Shown here: positions 55,005-64,000 of the stretch, piece by piece
Layout of the letters: each line of letters opens with the position of its first letter
Numbering within the stretch: position 1 is the stretch's first letter
Assembly (NCBI GenBank): GCA_030770425.1
Contig: JASJFT010000111.1
Location: 84,797-148,796 of the forward strand
Source of the DNA: Darksidea phi
Taxonomy: Eukaryota > Ascomycota > Dothideomycetes > Pleosporales > Lentitheciaceae
DNA: 64,000 bases
Direction: 5' to 3'
Notes under the pieces: generated by a model
What the model was told of the DNA's origin: nothing
The model's database searches: none
Seen by the model: the letters and a program-made list of their open reading frames with translations, nothing else
Program-made: the position numbers and the translations under genes

Positions 55005-58000
55005 GACGTCCTTGGCGGCGCTCTAAGGGCGACTCCGGGAGCAACAGATAGATACGCAGGTAATTGAGGAATTGTCGCACGCGTGCAGAACGTGAGGGCG
55101 CCGGAGGGAACAGACGCAAGGGGCCATGAGGGCTTTTTATTGACGGGCGCTGGGAGCTGTGACAGGGAAGGAGCTCCAAGGTCGACGCGTGCCCTGGTCA
55201 ACGGCGAAGAGGGCCAATATTGCGGGGATGGCTGCAGGTCGCGCCGCCGATCCCCACCCTTTCCCCAGCCGTCTGATGGAGCTTCGGTCCGCGCGAGCAC
55301 GCCTGCTGGATGAATGCTGCCGCCGCAGCACCAGGCCCCCCTCCGAGTCCTTGCATCGCAAATCTCCCCGGCCTTATCTGCCTGGCCCTTTTCCCCTGAG
55401 CTTGTTGGCCTGCCCTGTCCGCCTGCCATGGAGAGTTCAGCGATGGGCGCACATCGTCATCTCCGGACGTGCACATAAGCTCCCAAGAAAAGCCGCATCC
55501 GCAGCCAACTCGCTCCCAGCGCGCCCATCCCGCGACAGGGCACTGTGGCGTTTCTTGACTCCATGGCAACCAGCAGATGCGGGGTCGACGTCGCACACGG
55601 GCGTTGGTTCTGCTCTGCAGTGTTCTGCTGTGCTGGGCCGTGCTGTGCTGGTCGCAGCCCGGTTTCTGGCTCGTCCCATGTCAGTCAGTCCTGCCCCATG
55701 CCGGCAGAAGCTCGGCACGCCTGGGGGATGTGTTCTCCGCAGACGCCGTGCCGTTCGCCCTCGGCGGCAACAGCATCTGTACATCCAGGGAACCTCGACG
55801 CGCATACAGTCGCGCTCTTCCGTCCGGTACCTCCCATGTCATCAACGCGTTCTTGGTAGAGCCTCGAACAGGAAGGTGGCACCTCATCAGCAACGTCACC
55901 AGACCCCCAGACCAACACAAGCACCACTCCCCGGCACGCAAGGTGGTGTTTTCATCTCCTCTTTTTCTTCACGCTGCATTCTCCATGACGTCTTGCCGTC
56001 AGCATGGGGCTTCATTCCTCGCAGTCCGGGACAATCGCCGGCTTCTCGCTGCCGTGTGAGCAGTCCGCCAAGAAGCCAACAACATTCCACGGCAGCTCAC
56101 CCCGGTCACTCATCTTGCCATCGCCGTCGCTCTGTATTAGATCGGCCCGTACGCGCAGTCACGCTAAGCTCACTAAGCTGGAATTGGACTAACGCTGTCG
56201 ACCAAGTATCCCGATACCCCGGATCTTCTATATTGAAATATTCTAGGTAGTTCCGCACTCCACGACCCATGTCGATTGCCATGCCTTCGATCCATGCTTG
56301 TGCATGACGTATGCAGCGGCCGCAGGGCCCGTCTTGAGAGACGGGACTTGCAGGATTACATCCACTTCGTAGATTCACATCGAGCCTTCGTCAATTGGTA
56401 TGAGCACTTGCTTCTCTGTCAATGCCGCGATGAAATTCAGGCTTATCCGACCAGGGGTGGCGTCGACTCTATAGTTGCGCTGCTACCAGTCGAGGGGATG
56501 CAGCCGGAGTGAAGGAGTTCGTGGACATTTTCAGGGTGGCTTGTATTTACCCAGCTCTCTTCTACATTTGCTGAGGTAAACGCGAAACATCTATACTTGT
56601 CGTTTTTCATTTCTTCTCAGGTTCAGTAAGAGTCCCTCCCGATCCAACATACCCTTTATCAGCAACATGTTCGCAATTCTTGAATGCAGATTCTGCAGTT
56701 CCAGGTGCTGTCTGATCGTCCAGAAAACTCCTGGGATGGACAATATATAGCGCCCTTGCCGCTAGCTAGAATGCTGTCTACACAGCTGAAATAACATCAG
56801 TCCCTAGACGAGCCATAGGTTGCGTCCGCTTGCTTACAAGACCAACAATCGAGAATCCACACTCGCGTTCTAATAGCATTCCGACTTAAACCGTGACCAA
56901 TCCGATATCAAGACGATTTCTGGACTGTTGGCTCTTCTTGCCATGGCATCGATGGCGTCGGTGGCGTTGCTTACCAATGACCAGGGAGAGTCACACTTGC
57001 TCTCGGGCCTGCATTCATTATTCGCCTGTGCAGTGAATTTACGAGCGAGATGAGTCCCACCCGATAAAAATCACTCCATAGAAGCCATGAAAAAGCGTCA
57101 TGCGTGAGTGGGCGGGATACCAAGAGGTTCCGGTGGGGAAACGCGACGAACCGATACACAAATGACCCTCCTGGGAAAATCGGCAGCTGGCTCACCCCTG
57201 AAACGGAATCTGACCATGGACTTCCTGTTTATCTGTCCATAATCAGCTCTCTTCTTCAAGAGGTATTTCGGAGGTACTTCCTCCAATCCGTGCCGGTGAA
57301 TGGGGGTATTGTTCGACATCTCCTCAGCTGAGATGCCATAGTACAGTCAGACGTCGGGAACTGAGGTAGCTATGCATGTTGGCTCTCACTGTTGAAAGCC
57401 CCAGTTTGTCCTCGGTATTACGTCTCAAACCAAATAGTAGTGTGATATCGTGTCGAACATTGGCTCGAGGTTCCAAAATGGTGGTTGTAGTGTTGATTGG
57501 GGCCATGCAATAGTGGCACATTAATGCCACGGCGGACCCAGAAAATCGGGATTGGCAAGGTCAATGGACACAAAATCTGTCGGAGCTCATTGGTAGCTTT
57601 AAAGCGGAAGGTAAGACGTTGGACTGAAGGTATGATGAATTTGTTGTAACGCAAGATTTATCATACCGCGGTAATCTCTATCTTGGGACTCCTCTTTCGG
57701 ATGTAGTATAGCCCGCGCATACGAACATGAAACGTCACTCGTCACAGCGGAGGGATAGCAAGGACCAATAGCTCCAGATTGTCCGATGAGGGCTCTATGG
57801 AGTAGAATGCGGTCTTGGAAGACAATGCCAAAGGCAACAAGGCGAGCTCTGGCTGAAGAGGGACGAGCTGAGCACCTGGCCAAAAGAAAGGCAGTCCGAA
57901 GAGGAAGAGGATAAGTAATGTCGGGTGGCCGTGATCTATAGAACTCCGAGAATGGCATAGTGGCTCCATCGCTTCTTTTTGGACGAACCTGTGACTTCCA

Positions 58001-58562
58001 CCGGGAATCTGGGTGGCTACGAATTTGCTTCGATTATAAATGTGCGAAAACCGGGGCAAGACCAATGCCGCAACAAATATCCAATTCAAGCAAGGAGCGC
58101 ACGATTGTCATCGGCTCCGGATTAGGAGGTCGATAGAGAAAGCATAATAGCCGTGCTGACCGCCTGCAGGATCCACTCGCCACCGAAGTTCGGGAGAGAT
58201 GCTGAATTGTGGTGGACGTGTGGTGGACGAGTGGTCGATATGGGGAGGCGGAGGATTTCGGGACGTTTTTCGAGATATAACGAGAAGTGTGGCCATTCGT
58301 GCGCAAGAGAGTTGTTAGATGCAAGAAGTGCCCAAGACTATCCGTGTGCGAAATCAAAAGCATGGCGATCGATCACGAGTAATAGTGGCCGACATAGTGG
58401 TAGCACACAACAACTGTTGTCCTTGTGATGCAGTCCATCAATGATCGAGACAAAGGAAAAAGAACGGGAAGGAAGGGGAGTATGGGAAATTCAGCGGCTA
58501 GACATTATGATACCCTCTTCATATTACTACTCGATCCAGGTTATCTCCTTGGTCCCCATAAA
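55005..58562. other. 3.6-kb stretch without a supported gene
   Basis: ORFs up to 363 codons (55159-56250) occur on both strands of the first GC-rich part but overlap each other and have no domain. A perfect small hairpin, CCCGTCT-TGAG-AGACGGG, is at 56328-56345. From about 56500 to 58500 the sequence is less GC-rich with only short ORFs. It may hold decayed sequence; nothing was identified. Confidence 0.45.
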
Positions 58563-59435
58563 TTATTCCTGAAAGTGCGACTTCGTCGGTATAGTTCCGG
58601 GAAGTTCGGTCGGTGAAGCTGGCGGAAGTTCTATTGGTTTCGTTGCTGATGAAAGCTCTGAGGGTGGAAAGCCATGCTGTCGATATTTCTCTATCGGACG
58701 CTCTTCGGTGGAAGAAACATGTTCGGCGAGTGTCGACGTCTTCGCGTTCCTTCTCCATGAATAGGCCTTGCGAACGAAAAGCAGAGCACCCAGAAGTATA
58801 ATAGCTCCGCATGCTGCGCCGACCCCTATTCCAGCCTTTGCGCCTGCCGAGAGAGAATGGCTTTGCGGTTGTGCCGTTTCCGATGAAGATGCTGGTGTTG
58901 ACACCGTTGCCGATAAGGATTCTGTTTGTGACGCCGTTGGCGATGCTGTTCTTGTAACAGCCGATGAGGATAACGCAGTTGTACTTGACAGTTCACGGCC
59001 GACGAATCTCTGTGGCAATTGCACAATCCCGATATTGTTTGTACAACACTTGTTCGTATCCCCACAGCACCACCTGGTCGAATTCCCCGTTCCGTCGCAG
59101 GGCGTTACTACCGCGCCTCCCCCGAGATTCCTCTCTTCCCTGCAGATGTCTAAGCACTTCCCGCTTGCGATGTCCGGCTCGGTGCAGAAATTTAGCCACC
59201 ATGTGGTTACTTCGTTACCATTGTCGGTGACGCGGTTTTGGCAGATTCCGTTCGGTAAGCATTCGTCAGCCGTTATTCCATCATTAATGTCGCCGCCTGC
59301 CGGATTGGTGCGATTCAACGCGCAGCAGATTGTGCGTACAGGGTCGATTCCGCAGGGCTTCTGCTCCAAGTAGGGTTCGTCATCAGGGAGGGCAGTGCCG
59401 TTGGCAAAATAGCACTTCGACTGTGCCTGCGTCAT
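58563..59435 (-). CDS. Cys-rich single-pass membrane protein, unknown function
   Basis: 290 residues as read from the Met at 59435. A Cys-rich ectodomain (about 8-140, with CYFANGTALPDDEPY, TICCALNRTNPAGG, CLPNGICQNR, and the end CDGTGNSTRWCCGDTNKCC) is followed by a Ser/Thr-rich stalk, a transmembrane helix (about 200-222, AGIGVGAACGAIILLGALLFV) and a basic cytoplasmic tail. This arrangement is common among fungal surface proteins of unknown role and resembles wall-stress sensor layouts. No signal peptide is visible at the N terminus, although the topology requires one. The sequence gacgcag before GCACAG could be a splice acceptor, so an upstream signal-peptide exon probably exists, but I could not find a convincing one; the frame is closed just upstream of the Met. 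Confidence 0.75.
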   Translation of the reverse strand: MTQAQSKCYFANGTALPDDEPYLEQKPCGIDPVRTICCALNRTNPAGGDINDGITADECLPNGICQNRVTDNGNEVTTWWLNFCTEPDIASGKCLDICREERNLGGGAVVTPCDGTGNSTRWCCGDTNKCCTNNIGIVQLPQRFVGRELSSTTALSSSAVTRTASPTASQTESLSATVSTPASSSETAQPQSHSLSAGAKAGIGVGAACGAIILLGALLFVRKAYSWRRNAKTSTLAEHVSSTEERPIEKYRQHGFPPSELSSATKPIELPPASPTELPGTIPTKSHFQE

Positions 59436-59843
59436 TCAGATTTATGAAACAAAAGAACGCGGGTGGATAGCTCTGAGGTGACAACTGAGTGCGACGAAAG
59501 TGCGGCTGAACCAGAATATAAGCAACGGGTTCAGAGCCGAGACATAGCTTACGCCCCGGACTTCGACCCCCTGAAGTAATCAGCCGCCAATCAAATATGA
59601 TGGGTACGGCCCCCATCGGGCGTAAGGCCACGCATGGTGCATAAAACTTGGCACACCAAAACCATACAAATTGCCCCCCTTAGATAATTTCTCACCAAAA
59701 TTATATCGTAGGTATTCATTATTGCCATTGTTTTTTAACACAGATGGGTATAAACAAAAATTATATCAACAGGTACAGCCCTCTACCTAAGTTATATAAA
59801 AGCGTTGATCGTCTTGTTTTATATAATTCGCGCGTTCGACGGT

Positions 59844-59852
59844 GTAAACGGG
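59844..59852. repeat. left target-site duplication GTAAACGGG
   Basis: Nine bases identical to 60080-60088 and directly abutting the inverted-repeat element. A perfect direct repeat in this place is the expected scar of transposition. Confidence 0.85.
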
Positions 59853-60079
59853 GGGAGTTGTTAACGGGCATACCAATGACTCGTTCTCGGGCATACCGAT
59901 AAGCCTATTCGGGTATGGCTCTCTCGGTAAAGCTCTAGCGGCGCATTAACCTGCAGTAGTCTCCTTGGCCATAGTAATATTCGGTCTTCCTTAGCGCTGC
60001 GCGTGGCGTTGAGCCATATCCGAATAGGCTTATTGGTATGCCCGAGAACGAGTCATTGGTATGCCCGTTAACAACTCCC
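59853..60079. mobile_element. 227-bp MITE-like inverted-repeat transposon with 9-bp target duplication
   Basis: Two terminal inverted repeats of 69 bp, 59853-59921 and 60011-60079, match with only two differences, both transitions. They start with GGGAGTTGTTAACGGGCATA. The 89-bp centre has no ORF. Both sides abut the same nine bases GTAAACGGG, an exact duplication. Each arm holds two copies of CGGGCATACC(A/G)AT about 25 bp apart, so four copies in the element, which might be transposase binding sites. The long arms, small size, lack of coding sequence and 9-bp duplication fit a non-autonomous element of the Mutator (MULE) superfamily; hAT would normally give 8 bp. Superfamily assignment is inference. 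The near-identity of the arms argues for fairly recent insertion. Confidence 0.88.
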
Positions 60080-60088
60080 GTAAACGGG
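60080..60088. repeat. right target-site duplication GTAAACGGG
   Basis: Exact copy of 59844-59852 on the far side of the inverted-repeat element. Confidence 0.85.
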
Positions 60089-60478
60089 CGCGGTAGCCCT
60101 TTAGATACACGATTATCGCGTACTACTTAGGTCGTCTGGAAGGCCGAACGGCGGATCCGCCAAGCTCCGATTAGGACCAGTATATCGGCAAAAGTTTCGC
60201 TGCTAGTTGGCGCGGCTAGCAGGTGGTCCATGCGCGTGGCTTGCGCGCAAACTATTTCGAGACTGGAGCGTCGCAAACGCGTTTCGTGCAACCGCCGAAC
60301 ATGAGGTCACTTTCGCTCCACCACATCCAATCGTCTTCCCGCGGCAGCCATCTGTCCAGATGTGGCCTTTCCTATATTTTCATTATGTCTTCGCGTGTGC
60401 AGACACTTGGTAGGAGGCTGGGTGGTCTTCTAGTGGCCGTCGCGCGACATCAGATACGTACCGCCTCCTCTCTCGACC

Positions 60479-62317
60479 ATGACCCTTCATAGAGCGCTAT
60501 TTCGACTCGCGGGTTGGGATTCACTCATGAACAGGAATCTCCTCCGCTCTTCCACCCCCAGCCGCAGCTGCGCGTTCGCCTCGTCCCGGGCTGTCATGGA
60601 AGATATTGAAAACAATCGCGAGTTGTTCCAGTACACTTCTGGGAGATGGATGTATGTTCTAATTCAGTGTTTTGTTCAAAGATCCTTTTGATTGACTAAT
60701 CTCCTATTTTGCAGTTACAACGAACCTCGCCGTCTGACCGAACGACGTTTAGCATTTAACGTCGATGAACTCATGAAAGCCGCCACGAAGTCAGTCAACA
60801 GGCCCACTTCAGATATCAGAAGCTTCCGCAAAATTGCCGAGGGCGGTTTTAACCGTGTCTTCGACATATCAATGAAAGATGGCTCCTCCATACTTGCTCG
60901 CCTTCCCTACCCGTCAACGTTACCGCGACGTTTGGCAGTAGCGAGTGAGGTCGCGACTTTGGCTTTTGTTCGCGCCCATGGGATCCCTGCACCTCGAGTT
61001 TTGGGGTATTCAGTCGATGATAATGCCGTCGGCGCCGAGTACATCTTGATGGAAAAACTGCCAGGAAGACCTATTGGGGATACTTGGTTTGACCTTTCCG
61101 AACAAGAAAGGCTCAAAGTTCTCCTCCAAATCGTGCAGTTGGAAACGAAGCTCTTCACCATCGACCTACCGGCTAGTGGGAGCATATACTACGCTCGTGA
61201 TCTGTCTCCTAGTACTCCCAAAATGGATATACCTGGGTCTGATGGCGGATTGTGTATAGGGCCCTACGCGGCCCTACGATGGTGGTTCGGCGAACGTGGA
61301 GATCTTAACATCGACCGAGGTCCTCGTAAGTGGTATATTCGTGACCAATGTATTTGACCATTCTCAACATTCATAGATGATGATCCTCGCCTCGTCCTTC
61401 AGACTCCTGCTGAGAAAGAACTGGCCTGGATTCGCGCATACGGACGACCCCGTTTCCCCTTTGAGCGTGCGTATAGAGAAACTTTCGATTATAAGAAGCA
61501 GGATCCTGAGGAACATGCCAATTCACTGGTGGATTACATCCGGCTCGCTCCCCATCTTGTACCTACGTGTTCGAAGCTCAATCTGCCTGTTCTTCGCCAT
61601 CCTGATCTCCAGCCCAACAACATCTTCGTTTCTGAAGATTTTAGCATCACCGGTCTAATTGATTGGCAACACTCTTTGGTCCTCCCGACATTCCTCGCCG
61701 CCGGTATGCCAAACTTGTTCCAGAACTATGATGATGAGGAGTCCATGTCGTTTGTCCCGCCACAGCTCCCGGACGATTTTGAATCGATGGATGAAGATGA
61801 ACGTGCTAGAGCACAGGAACAGTTCCGCCGTCGGCATGTACACTTCTTTTACCTAGGGTTCACGCAGCGAATGAATAAACCTCATTGGCACGCCCTTGAA
61901 CAAGAAACAGGTCTCCTGAAGCGCCGAATATTCAACGATGCTAGTAGTCCTTGGGAAGGCCTTAACACTCCCCTTCAAATGGACATTGTCCGGGTATGGC
62001 AAAATTGGTCAAAGATCACATCTGCCGATTCGGATGGTACAATCCCAGCATGTCCTATTATACTCAGAGAGCAAGAGATACAAAGAAGAGCTGCACTGGA
62101 CGAGTCCCTCCGCGATGTTGACTCTGAAATGGAACGGATCAACAGGGTACTTGGCATTGCGTCTGATGGATGGACGCCAAATGAATCGTTTGAAAGCGCG
62201 AAAGAGAAGGCAAGGTTGATTAGGGGAGAAGGGCTTGCTGCGGTTAGCGATGACCCATGGTTGAAGGAAATGACCGAACAACATTGGCCTTTTGATGACT
62301 GTAACGAGGATGAGTAA
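60479..62317 (+). CDS. AIM9-like mitochondrial phosphotransferase-family protein
   Basis: Aminoglycoside-phosphotransferase-fold kinase related to yeast Aim9 (altered inheritance of mitochondria). Exons 60479-60651, 60715-61325 and 61377-62317 give 574 residues in frame. The N terminus (MTLHRALFRLAGWDSLMNRN, then Arg/Ser-rich) looks like a mitochondrial presequence. Typical family parts are FRKIAEGGFNRVFDI (nucleotide loop), YILMEKLPGRPIGDTW (hinge), the catalytic loop LPVLRHPDLQPNNIFV and the metal-binding GLIDWQHS. The C-terminal part after about 400 is helical and charged. These proteins are abundant in filamentous fungi and mostly uncharacterised; the substrate is unknown. It starts about 390 bp from the transposon. 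Confidence 0.9.
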
Positions 62318-63590
62318 GGAATCGAAAAGGCTCAACAAGTTGTGAACATACCAGTGTCGCTTTGCTAGCAGAAGTTGACATGCGCGTCCTGTTCGTAATT
62401 ACGAAGCCGAAGCGCAAAATGGTGTGTCAACCAATATACGGACTATTTACGGGCACCACGTGGTTAGATAAATTCCCTAGAAGCCTGTCCCCTATTCTTT
62501 TAGGGATGTTGTAATCCAGATAGTGAGAATGCTGTGGCGGGCTGAAACGCCAGCCAATATGTGAATGCATCCCAATCCGGTCGCAAAAATGACAGTCTCC
62601 TCCATAGTCAAGACACACATTAGTCGCTACTCCTTCAGCAAATAACTAGGTTCCACCATTTTCTACGCGTTCTGGAGAGCAAGTGTATGGACAGCGCGGC
62701 TCATGATCAGCACACAGATTTTCTGAAAGCGCACCTTCTTCAGCCTCGCGACAAATCCTGCACCATATGCTTCACGGCTATCCTCCACCACCCACAAGGT
62801 ACCTCGGCGACATGCATGGGCACCTCGGCAACTTGCAGGGATACCTCCTATCCTCCTCCTCCTCTCCTCCGTCTCCCTGGCTCAGCCCAGCTCAGCTCAA
62901 ATAAAGTCTCGATCTTATCCTCACTCACAAGCTTTCGACAATTATTCTCTTGCCTTTTATCTTCATTCTGAATAAGGCCTCCTTCTAGCATCGAATATAG
63001 AAGTACCTATCAAACACGAAGATATTTCAGCGCCTATTACGGAAGTGGATCTTCTTTGAGGGGCCCTTCGCGAATTTGGCCTCCGTCCCGCAAAATCTTG
63101 CACCTTCGTCATTTGACTCCTTCGAAAAGTTTCTGGTTCTCATTTTCTACATGCTTAGGATAGAACTCAGTATCCGCTGGAACAAAATTACGGGAGTCGA
63201 CAAAGTAATTGGTGGGGGGCAGTTAATTCCACTGATTGTAGGCATTGGCTCCCTCTGTCAAGTAGTTTCGTTTTAATACTTGAAATTTACGGCGTTTGAT
63301 CGTGGGCTTTTGCATAGACCAGTACCTAGGGAGGATGGTAATAATATCGATGAGAGTAAAGGTAAAACCTTCAGAGAAAGGGCTTACATATCTAAGAAAG
63401 AGCAAAGATTTTCTAATTTAAAAGATTTTTATAGATAGTTTAAGATGAATAGATAGAAAGAGGAACTCTTCTATCGAATGAGTAGCAGCCATCGCGTCGT
63501 CAAACTCGCGGAATAACCCAAAAAGGCGACAGAAAAAGGCATTTCGTCTCGAATGACTTGAAACGCAAGAAGGTTGTTGGTTGCAGTCAT
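62318..63590. other. intergenic
   Basis: No supported gene. Contains two copies of an acctcggc-ac-tgca-gg unit near 62801-62841 and CT-rich runs after it. The part 63320-63440 is A-rich. Confidence 0.45.
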
Positions 63591-63594
63591 TACC

Positions 63595-63745
63595 TGTGAT
63601 TGCCTGAGGCGTCACGGCATGACTGCGAGGGCAACGGCCTGAGCCTCATGAAAGGGGGCGAGCCGCATGCCGCGGGCAACGGCCAGAGCCTCAAAGAGGG
63701 CGTGGCGCGTGCCGTGGCGCAACGTTCTGAGCCCCATGGAGAGGT
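63595..63745. repeat. imperfect GC-rich tandem repeat, about 45 bp, three degenerate units
   Basis: Units begin at gggcaacggcctgagcctca (63631), gggcaacggccagagcctca (63676) and a degenerate cgcaacgttctgagcccca (63719). Spacing is about 44 bp. Such blocks occur in fungal subtelomeric or transposon-flank DNA, but nothing here proves either. Confidence 0.7.
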
Positions 63746-63923
63746 GCCCAAGACTATATAGAGTAGACTAGAGATTGTTACTCCTAGATTTTATTCTATT
63801 AGCTCTTGTCTATTACGTATACTAGATACTACCTACCTATTACTAACTACTTTCTATGGCTATAATTCTATGGAAATAATCTGCTATAGCTTTTGTTACA
63901 AATGCGTATAATCCATTCTACTC
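63746..63923. other. TpA-rich tract, possibly RIP-affected repeat
   Basis: AT-rich stretch with many TA and few CpG dinucleotides (attctattagctcttgtcta and on). This composition is typical of DNA hit by repeat-induced point mutation, but it is short and I see no coding remains. It could be the edge of a transposable element extending past the window. Confidence 0.4.
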
Positions 63924-63945
63924 TTTTTTTTTTTTTTTTTTTTTT
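63924..63945. repeat. poly-T run of 22
   Basis: 22 consecutive T, i.e. poly-A on the minus strand. It could be the 3' tail of a minus-strand non-LTR retrotransposon whose body lies to the right of the window, or simply a homopolymer. Confidence 0.95.
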
Positions 63946-64000
63946 CCCTGAGGAAAAGCTGCATTGCGCAACTATGCTATTTTAGGGGAGTTTTTCTACT

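Larger units (their letters stand above)
59436..60478. other. intergenic with AT-rich patch and an inserted miniature transposon
   Basis: AT-rich DNA at 59640-59830 has several ttatat motifs and a direct repeat (caaaattatatc near 59693 and caaaaattatatc near 59754). Then comes the inverted-repeat element at 59853-60079. The rest is the promoter side of the AIM9-like gene. Confidence 0.6.

Noticed and set aside
55159..56250. 363-codon plus-strand ORF and several overlapping minus-strand ORFs
   Set aside because: GC-rich DNA gives long open frames on both strands at once; composition is Arg/Pro/Ser-rich with no domain, signal or splice structure.
56106..56378. 90-codon minus-strand ORF considered as a gene relic
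   Set aside because: No family resemblance and a stop just upstream in every sensible continuation.
1..64000. CRISPR arrays, bacterial operons, secondary-metabolite backbone genes (PKS, NRPS, terpene cyclase)
   Set aside because: None is visible; the intron-bearing genes show eukaryotic DNA, and the few enzyme genes do not form a biosynthetic cluster.

Overview
This window looks like nuclear DNA from a filamentous ascomycete (Pezizomycotina, possibly a Dothideomycete; the class is a guess from overall protein flavour). The genes are split by short GT-AG introns of about 46-60 nt with CTAAC-type branch points. They are spaced 0.2-3 kb apart on both strands with no operons, and include fungal families: a Zn2Cys6 regulator, Stm1, a PTH11/SAT4-type membrane protein and an AIM9-like kinase. 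I rebuilt exon structures by hand; nearly all multi-exon models stay in frame across every junction.

Layout. 1-6 kb: the start of an alpha/beta hydrolase cut by the window edge, a seven-helix rhodopsin-like membrane protein, and an archaemetzincin. 6.9-9.4 kb: an 842-residue secreted Cys-rich protein with seven degenerate modules, dibasic sites and a second Cys-rich C-terminal domain. 11-12.7 kb: an unrecognised coiled-coil protein. 12.7-15.7 kb: a pyrimidine-rich stretch without genes. 15.7-18.2 kb: phosphoserine phosphatase and a short-chain dehydrogenase, divergent over 224 bp. 18.6-22.4 kb: a large sterol-glucosyltransferase-like protein with a VPS13-like tail.

23.3-28.5 kb: a thiamine-diphosphate decarboxylase, an intradiol dioxygenase and a small Gly-rich protein, all on the minus strand. 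29.6-36.3 kb: an RBR ubiquitin ligase with a myristoylation-type N terminus, an Stm1/SERBP1 protein and an AP-1-like bZIP factor. 38-48 kb: an alpha-arrestin, a Zn2Cys6 regulator, a Ulp1-type protease and complex I subunit NDUFS5. 48.3-55 kb: an FHA-forkhead factor and a secreted GH3 beta-glucosidase. 58.6-64 kb: a Cys-rich single-pass membrane protein, a 227-bp inverted-repeat transposon flanked by a perfect 9-bp duplication, an AIM9-like kinase, and a repeat-rich end with GC tandem repeats, a TpA-rich tract and a T22 run.

Most genes are ordinary housekeeping or regulatory ones. The observations most worth following are the miniature transposon at 59853-60079, the dibasic-site repeat protein at 6914-9442, the glucosyltransferase with the lipid-transfer-like tail, two micro-exons (19 and 21 nt), a GC-AG intron, and a forkhead C terminus that depends on splicing an intron whose donor overlaps a stop codon.
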